Assembly: GCF_001941625.1 (NCBI RefSeq)
Contig: NZ_CP016076.1
Coordinates: 2,604,001-2,668,000, forward strand
Origin: Actinoalloteichus fjordicus
GTDB lineage: Bacteria; Actinomycetota; Actinomycetes; Mycobacteriales; Pseudonocardiaceae
DNA: 64,000 nt
Reading direction: 5' to 3'
The translations under genes were made by a program, and so were the position numbers. The first letter of the stretch is position 1. Every line of letters begins with the position of its first letter. Below, in pieces: positions 34,657 through 42,908 of this stretch. Under the pieces are notes generated by a model. The model was not told the DNA's origin, did not search any database, and saw only the letters and a program-made list of their open reading frames with translations.

Positions 34657-35616
34657 TCAGACGGCGAAGGTCCTTCTCGGCAGGCTGGCGAGCAGGGTAC
34701 GAGCCGAGGCGGCCACCCAGTCGCTGCCGACTGCGAGCAGCGCCGGATCCGGTGTGTCGGCATAGGGATCACCGTGTCGAAGCCTGTCGACCGACAGGGT
34801 CAGATGGGGGCCGCCCTCGGGCGGCCCCCACGCCGACGCGGGCGCCGGGCCCGCCAGCACCACCGACGGGGTGCCGAAGGCGTAGCTGAGATGGGCGACC
34901 CCGGTGTCCCCGCAGACGAGGAGGCGGGCGCGGGCGATCAACGCCGCCAGCAGGTCGACGTCGGTGCGGCCGGCCAGCACCTGCCTTCTGCTCAGCCCGG
35001 CGAGCTCGGCGACCCTGAGCGCCAGCGGGAGCTCGTCGGTCGATCCGGTGATCACCACGCGATGGCCTGCCTCGTGCAGACCCTGTGCCACCTTCGCGAA
35101 GCGCTCGGCGGGCCAGCGCCTGCTGATCTGCGGAGCACCGGGGTGCACCACCACCACTCGCGGCAGCCCGCCTGCCCGCTGCGGCCGGGTCAACCGCAGG
35201 TCGCCGGGGTCCGCGGCGACCCCGTGCGCGGCGAGCAGCCCGCACCACCGGTCCCGTTCGGGAGCCGTCGGGTTCCATTCCGGGCCGTCCCAGCCCGGCG
35301 CACGATGTCCGATGCGATGGTCGGGCCGGAGTGCGTCGAGGATTCTGGCACTCTTGGGCCCTCGGTCGTGCAGGTTCACCGCGATTTCGGTGCGCTCCGG
35401 CCAGTCGAGGACCCGCAGCCCGTGTGCACCGAGGACCTCGTCGACGGCGCCGGTCCGATAGGCCAGGGGAGCGAGACTCGGCGTGGTGGCCAGTACCAGT
35501 CGATGGGTGGGGAACGCGGCTCGCAGCCCGCGCAGCGCGGGAACCGAGGCCAGCAGATCGCCGATGCCGAGCGCCCGCAGCACGACGAGGTTGCGCACCC
35601 GTCGAGGCGCCGTCAC
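34657..35616 (-). CDS. Glycosyltransferase family 9 (heptosyltransferase-like)
   Basis: A 319-residue GT-B fold transferase of family 9, whose known members use ADP-heptose. N-terminal LVVLRALGIGDLLASVPALR and C-terminal VCGDTGVAHLSYAFGTPSVV with LAGPAPASAWGP are diagnostic. Acceptor is unknown since actinomycetes lack LPS. GTG start at 35616 overlaps the stop of the upstream anti-sigma-like gene (GTGA), so the two are translationally coupled. A GmhB-like phosphatase and a GT4 enzyme nearby support a small heptose or sugar-transfer module. Confidence 0.88.
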   Translation of the reverse strand: MTAPRRVRNLVVLRALGIGDLLASVPALRGLRAAFPTHRLVLATTPSLAPLAYRTGAVDEVLGAHGLRVLDWPERTEIAVNLHDRGPKSARILDALRPDHRIGHRAPGWDGPEWNPTAPERDRWCGLLAAHGVAADPGDLRLTRPQRAGGLPRVVVVHPGAPQISRRWPAERFAKVAQGLHEAGHRVVITGSTDELPLALRVAELAGLSRRQVLAGRTDVDLLAALIARARLLVCGDTGVAHLSYAFGTPSVVLAGPAPASAWGPPEGGPHLTLSVDRLRHGDPYADTPDPALLAVGSDWVAASARTLLASLPRRTFAV

Positions 35617-36332
35617 TGCGGGCTTCCGGAGGTCTCGGCCGCAGTGCCTGCCTTGGGCTTCCCTGCCGTCCTGCCGTGGTTCGAGACCGTCGAGCTCATC
35701 GAGGCGACGCCGGTCGCCTGCGTGCCTGCGTCCAGACCCGTGACGTCCTTCGCCGCTGCAGGCGCGGCCGTCGGGTCCGGCTCGGCCCCCGTCTCCTGTG
35801 CGGGATCGGCCTGGACGGGAGACGGCTGAACGTGCGGCAGCCGGATCTGCGACGGATCGTCCTGGGTCGGCTCGACCTCCGCGGCGTCGGCGTCGGTACC
35901 CGCGTGCTTGCGGACGCCGATCTCCAACTGCATCGTGCCCAGTCCAGAGTGGACGTCGGGCGGGTCGAGCACCAGGCGCACCGAGTCGCTCAGCGTCTCC
36001 AGCACATGCCAGCCGAAGCCGTCCCGGTCGGGCTCGGCCGTGCTCCGCGTCGCGGTGCGCATCCTCAGCCGGATGTGATCGGGGGTCAGCCGGAACAGGC
36101 AGTCCAGGAACTCGCCTGCCACGCCCTGCCTGATGAGCACCGCGCACGCCTCTTCGACCGCGAGTCGGAAGTCCTCGACACGGTCCATGTCGAACTCCTC
36201 GCGTGCCGCGAGATCGCCCGCCAGTCCCCGGACCAGCGCAATGCGCTCTGCCGTGGCCGCCACCCGGAGATGGACGTCCTCGCCGCGCGCCGTCGAGTCC
36301 TGGTGAGCCTCGGCGGGCTTCACGGTCAACAC
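35613..36332 (-). CDS. RsbW/UsfX-like anti-sigma factor (long-tailed)
   Basis: A 239-residue protein. Residues about 15-140 match the HATPase-like anti-sigma domain of mycobacterial UsfX (FDMDRVEDFRLAVEEACAVL; then DGFGWHVLETLSDSV). The last 95 residues are Pro/Ala/Thr/Asp-rich, probably disordered, and unusual for this family. The N-box asparagine of ATP-binding RsbW proteins is not present at EEACAVL. GTG start with GAGG seven bases upstream. A SigF-type promoter (36377-36401) precedes it and its stop overlaps the GT9 start. A shorter paralogue sits directly before sigF at 41559. Confidence 0.8.
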   Translation of the reverse strand: MLTVKPAEAHQDSTARGEDVHLRVAATAERIALVRGLAGDLAAREEFDMDRVEDFRLAVEEACAVLIRQGVAGEFLDCLFRLTPDHIRLRMRTATRSTAEPDRDGFGWHVLETLSDSVRLVLDPPDVHSGLGTMQLEIGVRKHAGTDADAAEVEPTQDDPSQIRLPHVQPSPVQADPAQETGAEPDPTAAPAAAKDVTGLDAGTQATGVASMSSTVSNHGRTAGKPKAGTAAETSGSPQ

Positions 36333-36376
36333 ATGATCACCTCACGAGTGTCGAAGGCCCGGCTCGTCGACTGGCA

Positions 36377-36401
36377 GTACCCGCCCTCGCCGTTCTTACA
36401 C
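36377..36401 (-). promoter_or_regulatory. SigF/SigB-type promoter
   Basis: Read on the minus strand: GTGT, 15 bases, GGGTAC. It lies 45 bases upstream of the long-tailed anti-sigma gene. Compared with the consensus GTTT-N14-16-GGGTAT it has one mismatch in each box, and it matches the site before the SRPBCC gene in -35 box and spacing. Confidence 0.6.
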
Positions 36402-36551
36402 ACCGCGAGTGACCTTCCCGTCGAGACTTCCCGTGACGACACCGGCCCATGCGGTGAGGTCGAGCCCCCGGCCGGAGTGAAGCGCGACTACCGTGGGTAG
36501 TAGTTCGTACCTTCACGTTTGCGGCCGATCGCCCCGGCAACCCCTCCGCAC

Positions 36552-37199
36552 ATGAAGGCCACGAGTGTTGCGGCGACCGGACGGCCCACCGGCCGGGTCT
36601 CGGCGGTGTTGTTCGACCGCGACGGCACGCTCATCGATGACGTGCCGTACAACGGGGATCCTGGGCGGGTTCGGCTGGTTCCGTCGGCCCGGCGCGCTGT
36701 CGAGCGGCTTCGTGCCCGAGACGTGCCGGTCGGCGTGATCACCAATCAGTCCGGGATCGGGCGAGGGCTGCTCGTGCCGGAGCAGGTCAGGGCGGTGAAT
36801 CGTGCGGTCGAGTCGCAGCTCGGTCGTCTCGACGTGTGGGAGGTCTGCCCGCATCCTCCTGCCGACGGCGGCGTGGGCTGTGCCTGCCGTAAGCCGAGGC
36901 CGGGAATGGTGCTCTCGGCTGCCCGACGCCTCGGCGTACCGGTCGGCGAAGTGGTGGTGATCGGCGACACCGGCAGCGACGTGCAGGCGGCACTCGCCGC
37001 CGGAGCGACGCCGATCCTGGTGCCCAGCCCGACGACGCTGCCTGCGGAGATCGAACAGGCCGCCTTGACCGCCGACGATCTCGACCTCGCCGTCGACCTC
37101 GCGCTGGGCCTGGTCCTGCCGGGGGTGATCGCGGAGGGCGTGCTGCCCGATCCGAGGTCGCCGGAGCCCGGACGTCGCCCGACCGGGCGCCTTCGGTGA
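36552..37199 (+). CDS. HAD-IIIA phosphatase, GmhB-like
   Basis: A 215-residue HAD-family phosphatase resembling D-glycero-D-manno-heptose-1,7-bisphosphate 7-phosphatase (GmhB). Catalytic DRDGTLIDD, the second motif VITNQSGIGRG, the zinc-binding Cys/His loop (CPHPP then CACRKPRPGM) and GDTGSDVQAAL are present. Start at ATG 36552 chosen because the family begins just before AVLFDRDGT; an upstream TTG at 36519 is possible. Together with the GT9 and GT4 genes it suggests synthesis and transfer of a heptose-type sugar, though the other heptose pathway genes are not in the window. Confidence 0.82.
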   Translation: MKATSVAATGRPTGRVSAVLFDRDGTLIDDVPYNGDPGRVRLVPSARRAVERLRARDVPVGVITNQSGIGRGLLVPEQVRAVNRAVESQLGRLDVWEVCPHPPADGGVGCACRKPRPGMVLSAARRLGVPVGEVVVIGDTGSDVQAALAAGATPILVPSPTTLPAEIEQAALTADDLDLAVDLALGLVLPGVIAEGVLPDPRSPEPGRRPTGRLR

Positions 37200-37883
37200 T
37201 CTCCCGGCGTGGCCGTGGGCGCCGTCGCCCGGCCGTGCCCAGCTGCCCGTCGTCGCTACGCCCGGTGGACCTCGATCCATCGCCGCGAACCGACGTCGCC
37301 GTCCCCCGTCGGTGTTCGTCGACGCGCGGCCGGACGAGACGACGCCGAGGAGACCTGCGCGGGGGCGGGGACGCGCCAGGATTCCCTTCTGTCGAGTGAG
37401 GACTCCCCCCGCCCCGCCCCGCCCCGCGTCGAGTCGAGTCGAGTTGAGCAGCCGTGCGGTCCGAGGCGCGCTCGGCGGGACGTGTCAGGACGTGCCCGAC
37501 CCGGTCAGGCACCCACGATCGTCTCGTTCCCACCGAACCGGCGTGCGACGACGTCGACCCGTGTGCGGTGACGAGGGGCCTCCGTTCGGCGGACCTGGCC
37601 CGGCACCTGCCGTTGAAGATGCCCGCCATGGCGATGACGCGGAAGATGTCCATGACGACACCGTCTGGTGCAGGGACGGTCGAGGCGATCCCGATGGTGC
37701 TCGGGCTCCCGCGCTCGACAGGCCTCGGGCGGCGCGACAGCCGACGCCCGGCGGTCCGCCTACCCCGCGCCAGCGGAGGAGATCGCCGGGCGACTCGTCG
37801 GCAGGAGACGCCTGCGGATCTCCTGGCCGACGTGACCCGGCCCGGCGGGCTCGACGACGCCCGAGCCGAGAGAGGAGTTGGCG
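37200..37883. other. Large intergenic region, no gene found
   Basis: About 680 bases between the phosphatase and GT4 genes. No frame shows plausible protein content. It holds the pentanucleotide repeats listed separately. Confidence 0.5.
37406..37446. repeat. Adjacent pentanucleotide repeats (CCCCG and GAGTC)
   Basis: Four to five CCCCG-type units run straight into three to four GTCGA/GAGTC units. These are simple-sequence repeats in noncoding DNA; length variation by slippage is possible. Confidence 0.7.
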
Positions 37884-39110
37884 ATGAGGATCGCGATGGT
37901 CTCCGAACACGCAGGCCCGCTGTCCGATCCGGGCCGAGAGGACTTCGGCGGGCGGCATGTCTACGTGGCGGAGTTGTCGGCCGCGCTCGTCGCCGCCGGT
38001 CATGACGTCTCGATCTATGTCAGGAGCGAGTCCACCAGCATCCCCGAGTCGGTCGAGCCGGGCGGCGTCCGCGTCGTGCCCCTGCTCGCGGGCCCCCGGC
38101 GCCCGCTCACGGAGGACGCCCGGCTGCCGCATATGGGACGGTTCGCAGGCGAACTCGCGGATGCCTGGCTCGCCGAGCCGCCCGACGTCGTACACGCGCA
38201 CTCCTGGATGTCCGGCCTGGCGGCCTTGCTGGCTGCTCGGCGGCTGGCCATCCCCGTCGTGCAGACCTTCCACGATCTGAGCGTGGTCCTGCGACGGATC
38301 GAGGGAGCCGAAGGAGCAGGCGGGCCCCAGCGGCTTCGGCTGGAGCGGACGATCGCCTGCTCGGTCGATCAGGTGGCGGCGATGTGCACGGCGGAGGCCG
38401 TCGAACTCGTGAAGATGGGGGTGCCTAGGTCGTCCGTCACCGTGATGCCCTGTGGCGTCGACGTCGATCAGTTCACCCCCACCGGCCCGGCGGCCCCGAG
38501 GAGCGGACGGTTCCGGCTGCTCTGCGCGGCGGGCCAGGACCACCGCCATGGCCTCGACACCGTGATTCGTGCCCTGCGGCTGCTTCCGGAGGCCGAACTC
38601 GTGGTCGTGGGGGGCACGACGGCGCAGGCAGGCGATCCGCTGCGCGACGCAGAGACGGACGGACTGCGGACACTGGCTGAGCAGCTCGGGGTGGTCGACC
38701 GGGTGCACTGGGCTGGCCGCATTCCTCGGCGGCAGATGCCTGCCCTGTTCCGCTCTGCCGACGTGGTCGTGTGTGCCGCCTGGTACGAGTCGTCGGGCGT
38801 CGTGGCGGTGGAGGCGATGGCCTGTGCGATCCCGGTGGTCGTGGCCTCGACCGGCGGCCCCGCCGACACGGTGGTGGACGGGGTGACGGGTCTGCACGTC
38901 CCGCCCCGCGACGTCCGGGCGCTCGCCGCCGCCCTGCGCGGCCTCGTCAGGGACACGTCTCGGCGCCAGTCTCTCGGGGTGGCGGGCAGTGACCGGGCCA
39001 GAGCGCGATTCGCCTGGAGTCGTATCGCCGCCGACACCGCACGGGTCTACACCCGGCTCGCCGGGTCGGGGGCACCGGAGGAGACGGCCTTCGCGGGGCA
39101 GGGTGTCTGA
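37884..39110 (+). CDS. Glycosyltransferase family 4
   Basis: A 408-residue retaining GT-B transferase. N-terminal RIAMVSEHAGPL and FGGRHVYVAELSAALVAAG form the acceptor side; the sugar-nucleotide side has CGVDVDQF, VHWAGRIPRRQMPALFRSAD and the E-x7-E type block VAVEAMACAIPVVVAST. Sugar and acceptor cannot be told. ATG 37884 is chosen for GAGGAG six bases upstream. It follows the GmhB-like gene after a long noncoding gap and so may have its own promoter. Confidence 0.88.
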   Translation: MRIAMVSEHAGPLSDPGREDFGGRHVYVAELSAALVAAGHDVSIYVRSESTSIPESVEPGGVRVVPLLAGPRRPLTEDARLPHMGRFAGELADAWLAEPPDVVHAHSWMSGLAALLAARRLAIPVVQTFHDLSVVLRRIEGAEGAGGPQRLRLERTIACSVDQVAAMCTAEAVELVKMGVPRSSVTVMPCGVDVDQFTPTGPAAPRSGRFRLLCAAGQDHRHGLDTVIRALRLLPEAELVVVGGTTAQAGDPLRDAETDGLRTLAEQLGVVDRVHWAGRIPRRQMPALFRSADVVVCAAWYESSGVVAVEAMACAIPVVVASTGGPADTVVDGVTGLHVPPRDVRALAAALRGLVRDTSRRQSLGVAGSDRARARFAWSRIAADTARVYTRLAGSGAPEETAFAGQGV

Positions 39111-39213
39111 CGCCTCGCCTGCGAAGTGGTCTGCACCCCTGCTGCCACCGGCCGGTGGATCTGTCGGGCAGGGTGCGCCGATGCCGCCTGCGACGGGTCG
39201 TCGTTCGTCTCGG

Positions 39214-39678
39214 TCAGGACTCCTCGCGCGGGATCGGGACGGCCAGCGCGTCCGTGAGCGTGCAGTACACGGTCTTCGGATCGTCCATGCCGGTCGCGGC
39301 CAGCGCGCGACGGACGGGTCTTCCCGCGCACAACAGCCGGAGGGCGACCCCGTTCTCCTCGGCGGTGGTCAGCCCGTCGGCGAGCACCGCGAGGCCGGTG
39401 ACGCCGAGGAAGCCCACCGCGCGCAGGTCGACGATCAGCGGGTCGCCGCCGTCTTCCAGTTGTTCGACCAGTGCTCGATCGAGCAGCGGCGCTGTGAGCA
39501 TGTCGACCTCGCCGACCAGCGTGATCACCGTCGCCGAGTCCGTCGAGTCGGGGGAATGCTCCACTGAGAGCGTGAGCGCACGTTCGGCGCGGTCGAGACT
39601 GCTCACGGTGGGCGGGGCCGCCGACGTCGCCGATTCCCGATCAGACACGCGGGAGGGCCGATTCTCGAATGACGTCAT
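39214..39678 (-). CDS. STAS domain anti-sigma factor antagonist
   Basis: A 154-residue anti-anti-sigma factor of the RsbV/RsfA type. A 35-residue flexible N-terminus precedes the STAS domain (VITLVGEVDMLTAPLLDRAL; LIVDLRAVGFLGVTGLAVLADG). The phosphorylatable serine of the usual DSSGL motif is replaced by threonine in GVTGL, so regulation by phosphorylation may still be possible. Likely partners are the two UsfX-like anti-sigma proteins at 35.6 and 41.6 kb. AAGGGG precedes the ATG. Confidence 0.85.
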   Translation of the reverse strand: MTSFENRPSRVSDRESATSAAPPTVSSLDRAERALTLSVEHSPDSTDSATVITLVGEVDMLTAPLLDRALVEQLEDGGDPLIVDLRAVGFLGVTGLAVLADGLTTAEENGVALRLLCAGRPVRRALAATGMDDPKTVYCTLTDALAVPIPREES

Positions 39679-40157
39679 GAATTCCCCTTCTCCGTAGTAT
39701 CAGTATCGGGGTTCGTCGCACCCGAGGGCGTTCCGCTGAGTCGGGGCGACGCCGGATCACAGTCCTCGAAGGATCGCGACTGCCAGTCCGGTGCACGCAC
39801 CGGTCGGCCTGGCAGTGTGCTCGTGGCTCGCGGCCGCCCTCTTCGTCACCGTACACGCGGCGACGAGTGCGGCGATGTTCGCTCGAAATCGGTACGAACC
39901 AGGATTCGTCGGCGGAGCTGGTTTCGCTCAGTGCGCGAATCCGTGCAGACGACTACTCGGAAGAGGGATTTTCTCGTGGCAATCTCGGCGAATATCTGAA
40001 TCCCGTGCCAGCCCGCTCCGGTGCCGCCGACCGCGCGGCCAGAGCGACGGACACGGGACGAGACGGGCCCGGCATGCCGGAGGCCTCCGACCCAGGGTGA
40101 GCGGGTGGGAGGCCTCCGGAGACTGACGGACGTCGTCCTTCGAGCGGGGTTCAGCGC
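39679..40157. other. Intergenic region, no convincing gene
   Basis: About 480 bases. Small frames exist but lack a convincing start signal and protein-like content. GGAGGCCTCC occurs twice near 40078-40122. No promoter box was identified with confidence. Confidence 0.4.
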
Positions 40158-40796
40158 TCAGCGGGGACCGGGCTTCGGCCCGCTGGTGCCCGGCGTCGCG
40201 GGCTTGCCTGCCGGATTCGGCGGCGGTCCCGGCCGAGGGCCGGGGCGCGGGCCGGGCTTGGGACGGCCGGACGGGCCGGGCTTGGGCGGCTCGCCTCCCC
40301 CCTCGTTCTGAGGAGTCTCGTTCTGGGCCGTCTCGTTCTGGGCAGCCCGAGGGACGTCGCCGCGCCAGCCGCCGGTCTCCCGCCCGCGTGCCTCGATGAA
40401 CTCACGGAATCGTTCGAGATCAGCCTGGATCTGGTGTGCCACCAGCCCGAGCCCGCTGCCTGCCTTCTCGACCAGCCCGTCCGGCTCGTAGTCCATCTGG
40501 AGGTGAACCCTGGTCGTCGCCGCGTCCAGGCGGTGCAGCGTCACCACGCCGCTCTGTGCGGGGCCGTTCATGGAGCGCCAGGCCACCCGCTCGTCGGGAT
40601 GCTGCTCGGTGATCTCGGCGTCGAACTCCCGAGTCACCCCCGCGATCGAGGTCTGCCAGTGCGTTCTGGTCGGTGTGAGCTGCTCGATGCGGTCCACGCC
40701 GCTCATGAACTGCGGGAACGACTCGAACTGGGTCCACTGGTTATAGGCCCTGGACACCGGCACATGCACGTCGACCGACTTCGTGATGGTCGCCAC
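40158..40796 (-). CDS. SRPBCC family protein (polyketide cyclase/dehydrase-like)
   Basis: A 212-residue protein. Residues 1-145 form a START/SRPBCC hydrophobic-cavity domain (ITKSVDVHVPVSRAYNQWTQ; FPQFMSGVDRIEQL; LQMDYEPDGLVEKAG), common in stress-inducible actinobacterial proteins. The C-terminal 65 residues are a Gly/Pro/Arg/Lys-rich low-complexity tail with QNET repeats. Ligand unknown. GTG start at 40796 has GGAGG seven bases upstream. A near-perfect SigF-type promoter lies 36 bases upstream. Confidence 0.88.
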   Translation of the reverse strand: MATITKSVDVHVPVSRAYNQWTQFESFPQFMSGVDRIEQLTPTRTHWQTSIAGVTREFDAEITEQHPDERVAWRSMNGPAQSGVVTLHRLDAATTRVHLQMDYEPDGLVEKAGSGLGLVAHQIQADLERFREFIEARGRETGGWRGDVPRAAQNETAQNETPQNEGGGEPPKPGPSGRPKPGPRPGPRPGPPPNPAGKPATPGTSGPKPGPR

Positions 40797-40832
40797 GACG
40801 ATCCTCCTTCGCTGGACTGCGCTGCCGCTCGG

Positions 40833-40857
40833 ATACCCGTGTTCTGGGTTCTCACAC
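40833..40857 (-). promoter_or_regulatory. SigF/SigB-type promoter of the SRPBCC gene
   Basis: Minus strand: GTGT, 15 bases, GGGTAT. The -10 box is exact and the -35 has one mismatch. It gives a leader of about 30 bases containing the GGAGG ribosome site. Confidence 0.7.
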
Positions 40858-41012
40858 CTGGTTCCACGACGTCGTGCCCTGCCCGCTTCGAGCCGCTGCC
40901 CCGGCTCGGCCTGCGAGGCCTCGTCGCCGCAGGACGGGACTCTTCCGACGTGGTTCGCAGTCCGACGAACACGGGGCGGGCCGCTCCGCACCGGCAGACG
41001 GTCTCGGCCGCC

Positions 41013-41252
41013 TCAGAGCCCTCTGATGAAGGCGATCAGGTGTGTGACGACGAAGCCCAGGACGAGCACCAGGAGCACCACCATGAGCACGAAGACGAGC
41101 GTGTTGACCCAGCGTGGAGAGGGGGTGGTCTCCTGATGGGCGAGTCCCTGGGTGGCACTTCCCTCGACGGGCGGGGTCGCTCCAGGAGAGACGCCGCCAC
41201 CGGGTTCTGCGGCCGAAGGAGGGTCCGGCTCGGGATCGGGAGGAAGCGTCAT
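41013..41252 (-). CDS. DUF6480-like small membrane protein
   Basis: A 79-residue protein. The N-terminal half is Pro/Gly/Glu-rich with the family-like EPGGGVSPGATPP motif; a single C-terminal transmembrane helix (LVFVLMVVLLVLVLGFVV) ends the protein. DUF6480 proteins are widespread in actinomycetes and of unknown function. No ribosome site precedes the ATG, and a SigF-type -10 box ends about 9 bases upstream, so it is probably translated from a leaderless or nearly leaderless transcript. Confidence 0.8.
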   Translation of the reverse strand: MTLPPDPEPDPPSAAEPGGGVSPGATPPVEGSATQGLAHQETTPSPRWVNTLVFVLMVVLLVLVLGFVVTHLIAFIRGL

Positions 41253-41253
41253 C

Positions 41254-41283
41254 TGCGACGAGTACCCGTCGACACTCGTCGCA
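41254..41283. repeat. Perfect inverted repeat over the DUF6480 promoter
   Basis: TGCGACGAGT (41254-41263) and ACTCGTCGCA (41274-41283) flank a 10-base centre that contains most of the -10 box. It may be an operator for an unknown repressor, or a hairpin at the extreme 5' end of the transcript. Confidence 0.6.
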
Positions 41284-41286
41284 ATC
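41262..41286 (-). promoter_or_regulatory. SigF/SigB-type promoter of the DUF6480 gene
   Basis: Minus strand: GATT, 15 bases, GGGTAC. The predicted transcription start falls within a few bases of the ATG at 41252. Confidence 0.55.
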
Positions 41287-41558
41287 CCGGTCCGGTCGGG
41301 TCCCGCCCATCAGCGGGCCTCGCGAGTCCGGCTCGGCGGAGACGAGTCGCCGCCGGAGCCCTCACCGCCGCCGCTCACCGAAGGGCCTCGGCTCGGCGGC
41401 TCAAGCCGCACCCGCACGCCGCCGCCGCGCAGCCGCCCTGCCCCCACGGGGCACCCGGGGCGGCTCGGTAGCCTCGGCGCGCAGCGGCAGGCCGCCGGGT
41501 ACTCGCGCTCGTAGGGCTCGACAGCTCCAGGCTGCCGCGACGACGTGGAGGAGGCCGT

Positions 41559-42011
41559 GTGAGCACAGCCGAGCATGACGCCGGTCGGGGCGTGTGGTCC
41601 GAGCGCGGCGACGGCGCAGGGGACGTCACCGAGGTGCGTGTCGCGGCGGACGCGGACCGCGTCGCCGTCCTTCGCGGCGTGATCGCGGGCCTCGCGATGC
41701 GTGCCGACTTCGATCTGGACACCGTCGACGACTTGCGGTTGGCGGTGGACGAGGCATGCTCGTCTCTGGTGCGCCTGGCCACACCCGGAACACGTCTCGT
41801 GGCCCGGTTCCAGGTCGCGCCGAGCGTGCTCACCGTGGCGGTCACGGTGGCCGCACCCGAGGGCGCGACGCTCCGGAGGGACACCTTCGGGTGGCAGGTG
41901 TTGACGACACTCGCCACCGAGGTGACCGCCGCCGCCCGCCCCTCGGACGACCGCACCGGGCAACTGCTGGAGATCGAGTTCGTCAAGGTCCGCAGGGAGG
42001 CGATGCCGTGA
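41559..42011 (+). CDS. RsbW/UsfX-type anti-sigma factor of SigF
   Basis: A 150-residue HATPase-like protein resembling mycobacterial UsfX: DLDTVDDLRLAVDEACSSLV, TPGTRLVARFQV and RRDTFGWQVLTTLATEV. It should bind and hold SigF until displaced by a STAS antagonist such as the one at 39.2 kb. The N-box asparagine is replaced (DEACSSL). GTG start with GGAGGAGG upstream. Its TGA overlaps the GTG of sigF (GTGA), the same usfX-sigF order as in mycobacteria, which ties stoichiometry by translational coupling. Confidence 0.85.
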   Translation: MSTAEHDAGRGVWSERGDGAGDVTEVRVAADADRVAVLRGVIAGLAMRADFDLDTVDDLRLAVDEACSSLVRLATPGTRLVARFQVAPSVLTVAVTVAAPEGATLRRDTFGWQVLTTLATEVTAAARPSDDRTGQLLEIEFVKVRREAMP

Positions 42012-42790
42012 CTCAGCGCTCGCCGGTGAGCAGCCGGGATCACACCTACGAGCACCTGCTCCCGCTGTTCGCGACCCTGACGGACCTCTCGGAGGGCGAT
42101 CCCCGGCGGACCACGGTGCGCGAGAAGCTCATCACCGAGCATCAGGCGCTGGCCCTGCACATCGCCCAGCGTTTCAGCAACCGAGGCGTGGCCATGGACG
42201 ATCTCGTCCAGGTCGCCAACGTCGGCCTCATCCAAGCCGTCGACCGATTCGATCCCGCGCGGGGCACCGACTTCCTGGCCTTCGCCGTCCCGACGATCAT
42301 GGGCGAGGTTCGACGCTATTTCCGGGACCGAAGCTGGTCGGTGCATCTGCCGAGGCGGCTGAAGGAACTGCATCTGGCGATCAACGCGGTGGTGCGTGAA
42401 CTGTCCCAGTCACTCGGTCGGGCGCCGACGTCGACGGAGATCGCCGACAGACTGGGCATCTCGCGGGAAGAGGTCATCGAGGGGCTGGAGGTTCGCCACG
42501 CCTATCGTTCCTCCTCGCTCGACGAGGTCCTCGGCGACGAGGACTCGCCCTCGCTGAGCAGCACACTCGGCGCGGAGGACCCGGAGATGGCCGTGGTGGA
42601 GAACCGTGAGGCGCTGCATCCGCTGCTCGCGTCGCTGCCGGAGCGGGAGCGCACGGTTCTGCTGCTCCGTTTCTTCGGAAACATGACTCAGACTCAGATC
42701 AGTGAGCGGGTCGGCGTCTCGCAGATGCATGTCTCGCGAATCCTCGCCAAGACACTGCGGCACCTGCGGGAGCAGCTCGGCGACAGCTGA
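42008..42790 (+). CDS. sigF: SigF/SigB-family alternative sigma factor
   Basis: A 260-residue group 3 sigma-70 factor. Region 2 is AQRFSNRGVAMDDLVQVANV with DRFDPARGTDFLAFAVPTI and the -10-reading VRRYFRDRSWSVHLPRR. Region 3 is RAPTSTEIADRLGISREEV. Region 4 is LPERERTVLLLRFFGNMTQT, QISERVGVSQMHVSRIL. Such factors drive general stress and stationary-phase genes from GTTT-N14-16-GGGTAT promoters, of which many copies surround this gene. Coupled to the anti-sigma gene by a 4-base overlap. Confidence 0.93.
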   Translation: MTQRSPVSSRDHTYEHLLPLFATLTDLSEGDPRRTTVREKLITEHQALALHIAQRFSNRGVAMDDLVQVANVGLIQAVDRFDPARGTDFLAFAVPTIMGEVRRYFRDRSWSVHLPRRLKELHLAINAVVRELSQSLGRAPTSTEIADRLGISREEVIEGLEVRHAYRSSSLDEVLGDEDSPSLSSTLGAEDPEMAVVENREALHPLLASLPERERTVLLLRFFGNMTQTQISERVGVSQMHVSRILAKTLRHLREQLGDS

Positions 42791-42819
42791 GTGACGCCTG
42801 CCGCCGCCACCTGTGGCCC

Positions 42820-42845
42820 GTTTGACTTCTCCTGCCTGGGGGTAC
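42820..42845 (+). promoter_or_regulatory. SigF/SigB-type promoter of the small protein-NTase-BON operon
   Basis: GTTT, 16 bases, GGGTAC, just after the sigF stop codon and 64 bases before the next start. The -35 box is exact. Confidence 0.7.
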
Positions 42846-42908
42846 CGATAACGACATCGGGTGAGAGCTATCACCCGGAAGTGGGTTTCGGTCACTGGGA
42901 GGCAGGAT

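Noticed and set aside
36477-36500. Possible SigF-type promoter before the GmhB-like gene (GTGA, 14 bases, GGGTAG)
   Set aside because: Two mismatches plus short spacing; too weak to list beside the eight better sites.
39867-40100. Small plus-strand frame in the gap after the STAS gene
   Set aside because: Start lacks a ribosome site and the translated sequence is low-complexity after 50 residues.
41497-41502. GGGTAC upstream of the usfX-like/sigF operon as an autoregulatory -10 box
   Set aside because: No acceptable -35 box at 14-17 bases upstream.
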